This document shows positions 1 to 4,913 of a stretch of DNA of 7,542 nucleotides, piece after piece; the first letter of the stretch is position 1, and each line of letters starts with the position of its first letter. The position numbers were made by a program, and so were the translations under genes. The stretch lies in assembly GCA_020025545.1 (NCBI GenBank), contig JAHHRX010000042.1:1-7542 (forward strand). The letters are read 5' to 3'. The notes under the pieces were generated by a model. It did not search any database and was not told the origin of the DNA. It saw only the letters and a list, made by a program, of their open reading frames with translations. This DNA comes from Oscillospiraceae bacterium (GTDB taxonomy: Bacteria > Bacillota > Clostridia > Oscillospirales > Oscillospiraceae).

Positions 1-55
1 CCGGGAGCCAGAGTCAGGCACTCTGCATCAAACGCAGGAACTTCGGGAACTTCGG
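1..55. repeat. Direct repeat copy A (55 bp, exact)
   Basis: Identical over all 55 bases to 1291-1345; the match breaks at base 56 (g) versus 1346 (t). The two copies are 1290 bp apart, exactly 430 codons, and both encode the linker end plus VPAFDAECLTLAPG on the (-) strand. The window begins exactly at the repeat edge, which suggests an assembly break on re-entering a repeated module. Confidence 0.95.
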
Positions 56-1742
56 GAACTTCGGGCTCACTCTTGGTGATGGTGAGCGTATCAATACTGT
101 CCTCGGTATTATCAATGCCGTAGCTGTTGAAGGTGACACTGTCAGCGGTGACATTTACGACAGTATAGCCGGGGGTCCTAAGCTGGGACCAGAAGGAAAC
201 GCCCAGTGCCAGATTGTCGGGGCCGTAATTTGCCATGCCGACGCTGCCGTCAGCCAGATACGGATACTCGGTCTTGTTGGGGTTTGCGTTTGCCAGAGCG
301 TAGTACTTCAGACCGCTGGCGGTGTTGGCGGTGAAGTAGACGGTACCATCGGCATTGTTGACCTCGGTGCCCTGGATCTCAGCGCGCTTGCCGTCCTTCA
401 TGATGTAGGAGCGGACATAGACATGATCGTGACCGGCCATGACGAAGTCCACGTCGTACTTGTCCATCAGTTTCTCAAAGCCGGCCTCCACATAATACTG
501 GATGTCGGAGTCGGAAACATGGCTCGCGACGCTCTCAGTGGACTTATGGTGCTGGACAAACAGCCAATTATACTGACCGGCAAACTCCTCGGTAGCTGCC
601 TTAAAGGTGGCATCGAAGGTATCGATGAAAACTTTGGCCTGCTCCTTGTTCGCAGGATAACCGGAATTGTTCAGGACTACGAACAGAGCATTGTTATAGA
701 GATAGTAGTAGTTGCCCACGATCTCAGCGGCAGCGGTCTGACCGCTTGCGCTGGTGGGGTTCTCACCGATAAACTCCACAGCGTTGGGATAGCTGAAGTG
801 GTATGAGAACATGGCGTTGCGGTCGTGGTTGCCCACACAGGGAGCATAGGGGATGCTGCGCAGTTCCTCAGGAGCGAAGAAGCTCGTGTACTCATCTTCT
901 CTGCCGCTGGTGGTATCGGTGTTGTCACCCACGGAGGCGATGAAGTCAACACCGGCGTCATTCATAGCCTTCACGCTGGCCTGCCAGCCCTCGGTGGCAT
1001 CGGGTCTATCGTACTTCAGCTGAGGATCGCCCACATAACCGAAGGTGAAATCACCCTTGTCAGGGCAGTTGTAGGTGTACCCCTTGGACCAGGAAACACC
1101 ATTGTCGTTGGAGACCTGATAGTCGTAGCTCTCGCCGGGGGTCAAGCCATTCACGACTGCACGGCAGCTGACCTTCCCCTCGGAGGCTGCAGTCACATTG
1201 GCGGCAACAGTCTCACCGGCAATGCTGACCAGTGCATCGGTGGTACCCTCGTCGGCGTACCAGGTGACATACAGTTCCGTGGTGTCGCTGCCGGGAGCCA
1301 GAGTCAGGCACTCTGCATCAAACGCAGGAACTTCGGGAACTTCGGTAACTTCGGTAGCTTCGGTAACTTCAGAAACTTCGGGAACTTCAGAAACTTCGGT
1401 AGCTTCGGTAGCTTCGGTAGCTTCGGTAGCTTCGGTAGCTTCGGTAACTTCGGTAACCTCGGTAGCTTCGGTAACTTCAGAAACTTCGGGAACTTCAGAC
1501 TCGCCAGGATTGGATGCGTGGGGCAGTTCCTCCTCATCCATGGTCTCGGAATAGTCCTCAGCTTCATCCTCAATAAAGCTGTGGCTGGCATAGCCGTCCG
1601 CGGCATCGCCATAAACCTTGTTGATCACGACGTGCTGTGTATCGCTATCCGCAGCGAATGCCGTCGGAAGCATACCCAGCATCATCACGCAAGTCAAAAG
1701 AAGCGACAAGATTCTCTGACCTAGCTTCGTCTTTTTCCTCAT
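1..1742 (-). CDS. Secreted modular purple-acid-phosphatase-like metallophosphoesterase (5' part, 3' end outside window)
   Basis: An open frame of 580 codons without a stop, starting at ATG 1742-1740 behind a good SD (GAAAGGA) and running off the left edge. Residues 1-30 are a signal peptide (KK/R, hydrophobic core, AFA|AD), so the protein is exported. Residues 38-57 (VVINKVYGD..SHSFIE) look like the start of a lamin-tail domain that then stops. Residues 82-138 are a [TSP]-E-[VA] triplet linker. Residues 142-230 resemble the beta-sandwich N-domain of purple acid phosphatases. The calcineurin-like catalytic domain follows with its metal-site motifs intact: GDPQ (D239, Q241), GDNTD (D273), GNHD (N305, H306), QHH (H398/H399) and GHDH (H438, H440). 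A C-terminal beta region leads into an EVPEVPEVP linker and the first residues of an apparent second module. The family hydrolyses phosphate mono- or diesters; the substrate cannot be read from sequence. No cell-wall anchor is visible in the part present. Confidence 0.93.
   Translation of the reverse strand, partial: MRKKTKLGQRILSLLLTCVMMLGMLPTAFAADSDTQHVVINKVYGDAADGYASHSFIEDEAEDYSETMDEEELPHASNPGESEVPEVSEVTEATEVTEVTEATEATEATEATEATEVSEVPEVSEVTEATEVTEVPEVPAFDAECLTLAPGSDTTELYVTWYADEGTTDALVSIAGETVAANVTAASEGKVSCRAVVNGLTPGESYDYQVSNDNGVSWSKGYTYNCPDKGDFTFGYVGDPQLKYDRPDATEGWQASVKAMNDAGVDFIASVGDNTDTTSGREDEYTSFFAPEELRSIPYAPCVGNHDRNAMFSYHFSYPNAVEFIGENPTSASGQTAAAEIVGNYYYLYNNALFVVLNNSGYPANKEQAKVFIDTFDATFKAATEEFAGQYNWLFVQHHKSTESVASHVSDSDIQYYVEAGFEKLMDKYDVDFVMAGHDHVYVRSYIMKDGKRAEIQGTEVNNADGTVYFTANTASGLKYYALANANPNKTEYPYLADGSVGMANYGPDNLALGVSFWSQLRTPGYTVVNVTADSVTFNSYGIDNTEDSIDTLTITKSEPEVPEVPEVPAFDAECLTLAP
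1291..1345. repeat. Direct repeat copy B (55 bp, exact)
   Basis: Second copy of bases 1-55. It lies at the junction of the Glu-rich linker and the first beta-sandwich domain of the phosphoesterase, so it marks the 5' boundary of a 430-codon module. Confidence 0.95.
1329..1499 (-). repeat. Coding 9-base/3-codon repeat: Glu-rich linker
   Basis: Nineteen consecutive triplets encode [T/S/P]-E-[V/A] (residues 82-138 of the phosphoesterase). Glu is at every third position and there is a run of five TEA units. On the plus strand this appears as repeated ttcggtagc and ttcggtaac units. The segment is strongly acidic and probably acts as an extended spacer between the N-terminus and the enzymatic module. 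Such near-identical 9-mers are prone to slippage, so length may vary between strains and may be misassembled. Confidence 0.95.
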
Positions 1743-1805
1743 GTACAACATCCTTTCTCTCGGGTATCGTTTTATTTATTGTTATGTACCCAATTCATCT
1801 GTGCT

Positions 1806-1834
1806 ATTGTAACAAGGATATGTAAATTGCAAAA
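1806..1834 (-). promoter_or_regulatory. Promoter of the phosphoesterase gene
   Basis: On the (-) strand an extended -10 (TGTTACAAT; hexamer TACAAT at 1811-1806) lies 17 bp downstream of a weak -35 (TTTTGC, 1834-1829). The TG one base before the hexamer would compensate for the poor -35. It leaves a leader of about 55-60 nt before the SD. Confidence 0.5.
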
Positions 1835-1892
1835 TCTCGCATCAGTAAAGCTTGCGTAAAATAAAAAATCCAGTTTTTGTGTTCAGATAACA

Positions 1893-1996
1893 ATTCGCGA
1901 AGCTCTCTGCGCTTCTGCCAGATTAGATCGTAGCCCAGCACATCGGCCAGCTCCACGGCTCCACCGTAGCGGGTAGAACCACGCTTATAGACAAGT
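1893..1996 (-). pseudogene. Remnant resembling the C-terminus of an XRE-type HTH regulator
   Basis: The (-) strand frame reads VYKRGSTRYGGAVELADVLG followed by YDLIWQKRRELRELLSEH. The LADVLGYDLIW stretch has the feel of the last helices of XRE/Cro-type DNA-binding domains. There is no start codon with an SD, and the frame drifts on into the phosphoesterase promoter before stopping at 1806-1808. It is therefore most likely a decayed gene end. The family guess comes from pattern memory only and is uncertain. Confidence 0.3.
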
Positions 1997-2006
1997 CTGT
2001 GACATA

Positions 2007-2147
2007 ATGAAAATGTCGAACAACATCAACAGGGGGCAAGAGGCCATGAACTACGAGGACCGCAACGGTGGGAAGCGTGCAAGGATTTTCCCTCGGCAGT
2101 ACAGTGTGGACTATGACGCAATCTCAATGGAGCAGTTTGTCCCCTGA
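2007..2147 (+). pseudogene. Short broken ORF (46 codons), unknown family
   Basis: The ATG at 2007 opens 46 codons ending in a TGA. An internal ATG at 2046 sits behind AGGGGG/AAGAGG, which could act as an SD. The product (MNYEDRNGGKRARIFPRQ.. near its middle) is charged and not recognised. Directly after the stop, a different frame continues with another charged, protein-like stretch (IEAIQALEKSDEPPGKSKHD, then a K/R/E-rich tail) to about 2250. This suggests one gene broken by a frameshift, or two overlapping remnants of mobile or accessory DNA. A real small protein cannot be excluded. Confidence 0.25.
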
Positions 2148-2248
2148 CTAAAATATTGAAGCTATTCAGGCACTTGAAAAATCCGATGAACCACCGGGGA
2201 AAAGCAAGCATGACCCACGGAAAAGGGAAATGGAAACGCAAACAAGCG

Positions 2249-2295
2249 AAAAAATATGCTGGGCACGGTTGATTTCAACCATGCCCAGCATATTT
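2249..2295 (-). terminator. Strong intrinsic terminator, (-) strand, downstream of the Crp/Fnr gene
   Basis: Arms 2252-2272 and 2275-2295 form a 21-bp stem. On the (-) strand it is fully paired, with one G-U wobble, and runs into six Ts (complement of A 2249-2254). On the (+) strand the same position is a C-A mismatch and the T run is only three. The terminator therefore reads best leftward and ends transcripts of the regulator gene whose stop lies about 94 bp upstream. Confidence 0.8.
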
Positions 2296-2315
2296 CGTTC
2301 ACCTAACCCCGTATG

Positions 2316-2359
2316 ACAGGCACCCATAAACGATGTGTTGCACATTTGCCTGTTTTATG
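2316..2359. repeat. Crossed inverted repeats with an inner hairpin
   Basis: ACAGGCA (2316-2322) is complementary to TGCCTGT (2347-2353), and CCATAAA (2324-2330) to TTTATGG (2353-2359). The order is A-B-a-b, so the pairings cross and could form a pseudoknot or two alternative folds. Between them ATGTG (2333-2337) pairs with CACAT (2341-2345). It lies in the 3' untranslated region of the Crp/Fnr transcript, just before its terminator. Confidence 0.6.
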
Positions 2360-2388
2360 GACGACTGCCTGACGGTGATGGGCGTTTT

Positions 2389-3042
2389 TTATTGCAGATT
2401 TTGCAGGCGCTTCACGTCGGTAAGCTCCACCGCACCACGGGTCAGCTTTACCATACCCTCGCTTTGGAAATACCGCAGCATACGGGTCACCACCTCACGG
2501 GCCGTGCCCAGATGGTTGGCGATTTTCTCATGGGTGAGCTTTAAAACGGTGCTCCCCTCCAGATTGCTCTCCTGAATCAAAAATTCTGCCAGCCGCTGGT
2601 CAAAGCGTTTCCACATGACCTGCTCCATCAGCCACATGACTTCAGAAAAACGGCTGCTCATCAGCTCGTTTGCATAGTTGGCAACCACCGCAGATTCTTC
2701 CATCAGCTGGGCGAACAGCTTCGGTGGAATGACCCAGACCATTGTGTCCTTTTCTGCCTCAATGATAATATCAAACTGGATATTCCGCATGATGCACGAT
2801 GCGCTGAACAAACAAATATCATGGTCAAACAGACGATAAATGGTGATTTCCCGCCCCTCATCCGACAGGATATAGGCCCGCAGCTGGCCGGTGTACACCA
2901 CAATCAGCCCCATGCAGTCCATAGAGCCGTTATGTACGATGCTTCCGGCAGAAAATTTCGTCTGTGTCACAGCATTTGACAGACGCTCCTGCTGCGCCGG
3001 CGTCAATTTATTCCAAATGGGAAAGTAATTTGCAAATTCCAT
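2389..3042 (-). CDS. Crp/Fnr-family transcriptional regulator
   Basis: 217 residues, the usual size for the family. Residues about 8-125 form the cNMP-type beta-barrel sensor domain (MGLIVVYTGQLRAYILSDEG), followed by a long dimer helix (about 118-145). A C-terminal winged helix-turn-helix has LTHEKIANHLGTAREVVTRM as its helix pair (about 169-188). Cys43, Cys77 and Cys83 sit in the sensor half; the C-x5-C in DICLFSASC may be redox- or metal-related, but it is not the N-terminal Cys cluster of E. coli FNR. I chose the ATG at 3042-3040. An upstream in-frame ATG at 3057 is part of the SD itself (ATGGAGGGA) and falls at the predicted transcription start, so it cannot have its own ribosome site. 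The gene is monocistronic; an FNR-like box on its promoter suggests self-control. The inducing signal is unknown. Confidence 0.93.
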   Translation of the reverse strand: MEFANYFPIWNKLTPAQQERLSNAVTQTKFSAGSIVHNGSMDCMGLIVVYTGQLRAYILSDEGREITIYRLFDHDICLFSASCIMRNIQFDIIIEAEKDTMVWVIPPKLFAQLMEESAVVANYANELMSSRFSEVMWLMEQVMWKRFDQRLAEFLIQESNLEGSTVLKLTHEKIANHLGTAREVVTRMLRYFQSEGMVKLTRGAVELTDVKRLQNLQ

Positions 3043-3063
3043 AGCGATTCCCTCCATTTAAGT

Positions 3064-3092
3064 AGTATATGAAATTATTTGATTTTCGTCAA
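3064..3092 (-). promoter_or_regulatory. Sigma-A promoter of the Crp/Fnr gene
   Basis: On the (-) strand TTGACG (3092-3087), a 17-bp spacer, then TATACT (3069-3064): 5/6 at both hexamers. Predicted transcription start is near 3057, giving a leader of only about 15 nt that carries the GGAGGGA SD for the ATG at 3042. Confidence 0.85.
3079..3092. promoter_or_regulatory. FNR-box-like operator over the -35
   Basis: The plus strand reads TTGAT-TTTC-GTCAA, one base away from the FNR consensus dyad TTGAT-N4-ATCAA. The site covers the whole -35 of the Crp/Fnr promoter. A dimer bound here would block polymerase, so negative autoregulation is the natural reading. The match is visible in sequence; that this particular protein binds it is inference. 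Confidence 0.65.
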
Positions 3093-3137
3093 CTATCAGC
3101 TGAAACAGGAGTCTCCCTTCCATTATTCATACAAAGC

Positions 3138-3203
3138 TCAGGCAATCCTTTCGGCAAACGGCCCCAGTGATTGCAGGTTTCCCCAACTTAATACTTTTTT
3201 CAT
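3138..3203 (-). CDS. Possible 21-residue peptide ORF upstream of the Crp/Fnr gene
   Basis: The ATG at 3203-3201 follows an SD-like AGGGGA with 5-nt spacing and opens MKKVLSWGNLQSLGPFAERI-A before a TGA. An in-frame ATG at 3266 would extend it to 42 residues, but that ATG lies inside the putative -35 and has its SD too close. The MKKV..NL..FA..I pattern faintly recalls the start of heavy-metal-binding (HMA) domains without their CxxC cysteines. It may be a leader peptide, the stub of a lost gene, or chance. No function is assigned. Confidence 0.35.
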   Translation of the reverse strand: MKKVLSWGNLQSLGPFAERIA

Positions 3204-3230
3204 ATCTATCCCCTTTTTTTCTTCACAATT

Positions 3231-3266
3231 ATTCGGTACTATATAGGTACTGAATCGCTTTTTCAT
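3231..3266 (-). promoter_or_regulatory. Putative promoter with an overlapping 25-bp dyad operator
   Basis: The imperfect palindrome ATTCGGTAC-N7-GTACTGAAT (3231-3255, arms 8/9 complementary) covers TATAGT (3243-3238 on the (-) strand), a good -10. ATGAAA (3266-3261) 17 bp upstream is a moderate -35 (4/6). The arrangement looks like a repressor site placed on a -10, directly upstream of the 21-residue ORF. The dyad is not an FNR-type sequence. Confidence 0.4.
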
Positions 3267-3281
3267 TTCCCTCTCTTCATT

Positions 3282-3318
3282 TGCAATAAATCCGCAGCTT
3301 TCGCTGCGGATTTTTGCA
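3282..3318 (+). terminator. Long hairpin, possible bidirectional terminator
   Basis: TGCAATAAATCCGCAGC (3282-3298) pairs with GCTGCGGATTTTTGCA (3303-3318) around a four-base loop, with a single bulged T. The plus strand has a TTTTT run in the descending arm; read leftward the loop is GAAA, a stable GNRA tetraloop. It separates the CapA transcription unit from the leader of the Crp/Fnr unit. No plus-strand gene precedes it. Confidence 0.5.
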
Positions 3319-3324
3319 TTTCCG

Positions 3325-3346
3325 AAAAAAAGCCCTTATGAGCCTT
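3325..3346 (-). terminator. Terminator for the CapA-like gene
   Basis: On the (-) strand AAGGCTC-ATAA-GGGCTT forms a short stem (one bulge, one wobble) followed by seven Ts (complement of A 3325-3331). It lies 62 bp past the CapA stop codon and, together with the GC-rich hairpin before it, closes the leftward transcript. Confidence 0.55.
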
Positions 3347-3376
3347 ACAGAGATTTGCGCAAACGGATGATGCCAA

Positions 3377-3402
3377 CCCCCGGAACCTTACGGTTCCGGG
3401 GG
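3377..3402 (-). terminator. GC-rich 11-bp hairpin directly after the CapA stop codon
   Basis: CCCCCGGAACC and GGTTCCGGGGG are perfectly complementary with a 4-base loop; read leftward the loop is GTAA, a GNRA tetraloop. It starts 6 bp after the stop codon. Leftward it is followed by TTGGCATC rather than a T run, so it may stabilise the mRNA 3' end or pause polymerase before the T-rich terminator at 3325-3346. Confidence 0.55.
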
Positions 3403-3408
3403 TTTAAT

Positions 3409-4758
3409 TTAATCCTCAATTTTTGTGTTCACTCGCTCATCCAGACGCTCCAGCGCATACTTCATGGAATCATAGACTTTCTCCGTAACTTTTCCTAGAT
3501 AGTTTCCTTCATAGCGGGAAACCGCTTCGTGAATGCGCACCACCCGATGGCCTCCATCAGCGCTCTGCTCCGGCAGAATCGTAAAGATGGGGGTGTAATC
3601 GAATCCGGTAACCTTGGTCACACCGGTAGCATTATCCCGTGTCACTTCAATATCCAGAATAATAGAGTAATTCGTGGCGGCGCGGGGGGCATCCCCATAG
3701 AAATCGCCCAGCGAATATGCCACCAGCGTGCTGGCCTCCGGGTTAAATTCCACAGATTGAACCACATGGGGGTGGCTGCCCAAAATCACATCCACGCCGG
3801 ATGAAAGCAGCAGGTCACGAATCTCCTTCTGAGAGGGACTGACCTCCTCATTATTCTCGCTGCCCCAATGGAGCATGGCAATGGTGAGATCCGGCTTTTC
3901 CTCCGCCACCCTTGTCAGCACCTTGCTGATCCCATCTCGATCTACATCCTGATAGTCGGTGGTGTAATCCTTATACAGCAGGTTCACGCAGTGTTCACTG
4001 CCCTCCGGCAGGCCTAGATTGTCCATGCCCTTGGTGAAACCCACCAGCGCAATCTTGATGCCCTCTACCTCCATAATGGAGTAACCGCCGGTTTTTCGGA
4101 AGGTATCCTTGTTCGCAAAGGTGCCCACCGGCAGGATTCCGGCACTGTAAAAACCATCAATGGTAGACTGCAATCCCAGAACACCTGCACGGATGGATGC
4201 AGAATTTGCCGTCTGCACCACATCCACCCCGATGGATGCCAGATTCTCCGCCATCTGCTGGGGGGCAGAACCTCGCTCAAGTCCATAGGGCGTTCCGGAA
4301 AGCGTCCCCTCAAAGTTCAATAAGGACAAATCCGCACGAGCCAGCACCGGGGCCACATCCATAAATGCATCGGTGTAGTCATAGCCAGTGTCACTCTTCC
4401 CCTCTTCAACCACCCGGTCGGTCACATTCAAATCACCGGCAGCCGCAATATGGATCACCGTGGTGGCCTCTTGTTTGGTTGGTTTTGTCTGCTCTGGCTG
4501 TATATCGGCAGGGGTAGAGCTGCTGCCGGGCTGCGTGCTTACCGATTGCATGGGTGTGACGGGCGCCGGATTGTTGGCATTGTTGCTGACCCAGAAAATC
4601 AGGGCCGTGACCAATAAGATAACCAGCAAAACCACACCCAAACGCAGCATCAGCTCCCGACGGGCTTTCTGTTGTTTTTGTCTCTGGACAGCCCGGGCCC
4701 GACGCTCCCGACGGCGCTTGTCCAGTTCATTTTGTCTTTCGTCTCGTTCCGAGGCCAT
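3409..4758 (-). CDS. CapA-family protein (PGA_cap metallophosphatase fold), membrane-anchored
   Basis: 449 residues. Residues 1-37 are an unusually charged K/R/E cytoplasmic head, 38-57 a transmembrane helix, and 58-100 a Pro/Ser/Thr/Gln spacer. From 101 on comes the CapA domain (VIHIAAAGDLNVTDRVV, NFEGTLSG, LHWGSENN, ILGSHPHVVQ, AYSLGDF), so the domain faces outward. CapA/PgsA proteins take part in poly-gamma-glutamate capsule synthesis, but many anchored Firmicute homologues have no proven role and no capB/capC genes flank this one. The family ANNH metal motif appears as ANSAS (184-188), losing a usual ligand, while D109, N148/E150, H297, H329 and H331 remain; activity may be altered. The ATG at 4758 has GGAGG 8 nt upstream. 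Transcribed alone, divergently from the GH25 gene. Confidence 0.9.
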   Translation of the reverse strand: MASERDERQNELDKRRRERRARAVQRQKQQKARRELMLRLGVVLLVILLVTALIFWVSNNANNPAPVTPMQSVSTQPGSSSTPADIQPEQTKPTKQEATTVIHIAAAGDLNVTDRVVEEGKSDTGYDYTDAFMDVAPVLARADLSLLNFEGTLSGTPYGLERGSAPQQMAENLASIGVDVVQTANSASIRAGVLGLQSTIDGFYSAGILPVGTFANKDTFRKTGGYSIMEVEGIKIALVGFTKGMDNLGLPEGSEHCVNLLYKDYTTDYQDVDRDGISKVLTRVAEEKPDLTIAMLHWGSENNEEVSPSQKEIRDLLLSSGVDVILGSHPHVVQSVEFNPEASTLVAYSLGDFYGDAPRAATNYSIILDIEVTRDNATGVTKVTGFDYTPIFTILPEQSADGGHRVVRIHEAVSRYEGNYLGKVTEKVYDSMKYALERLDERVNTKIED

Positions 4759-4806
4759 AATCGTTCCTCCATGGAAAATAATCCGTATTCAATAGTGAAT
4801 CATTTT

Positions 4807-4835
4807 ATTTTACACGAAAAAGTTAGATCTTACAA
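4807..4835 (-). promoter_or_regulatory. Promoter of the CapA-like gene
   Basis: (-) strand TTGTAA (4835-4830), 17 bp, TAAAAT (4812-4807). Leader about 40 nt up to the SD. The hexamers are good but the region is AT-rich, so alternatives exist a few bases away. Confidence 0.55.
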
Positions 4836-4852
4836 GTGAAAAAATGAAAGGG

Positions 4853-4881
4853 TTGGCAAATTACAGGATTTATGATATAAT
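4853..4881 (+). promoter_or_regulatory. Promoter of the GH25 lysozyme gene
   Basis: TTGGCA (4853-4858), 17-bp spacer, perfect TATAAT (4876-4881) preceded by TG for an extended -10 (TGATATAAT). One of the strongest promoters in the window. Its -35 lies 18 bp from the -35 of the divergent CapA promoter, so the two polymerases would bind back to back. Confidence 0.88.
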
Positions 4882-4913
4882 ATCCCATAATAAGCTTTTT
4901 CCGGAGGGTACTT

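Noticed and set aside
1329..1499. CRISPR array or minisatellite with spacers
   Set aside because: Units are 9 bp with no unique spacers, and the pattern is fully explained by coding for [TSP]-E-[VA].
1304..1612. (-) ORF with KLPKLPKLPK repeats
   Set aside because: Another frame of the same 9-base repeat; no independent evidence.
825..1724. Long plus-strand ORF of 299 codons with FGNFGSFGNFRNFG repeats
   Set aside because: It is the antisense shadow of the phosphoesterase linker; it has no SD and its repeats are the complement of the E-T-A/V codons. The (-) frame has a signal peptide and all metal motifs.
2026..2241. (-) ORF of 71 codons
   Set aside because: No SD, Pro/His/Arg-rich frame-shadow composition, and it runs opposite to the more protein-like fragments.
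2361..2390. Plus-strand terminator at TGATGGGCGTTTTTT
   Set aside because: The T run is there but no adequate stem precedes it; the Ts overlap the regulator's stop codon region.
3040..3057. Upstream ATG (3057) as the Crp/Fnr start
   Set aside because: It overlaps the SD used by the ATG at 3042 and coincides with the predicted transcription start.
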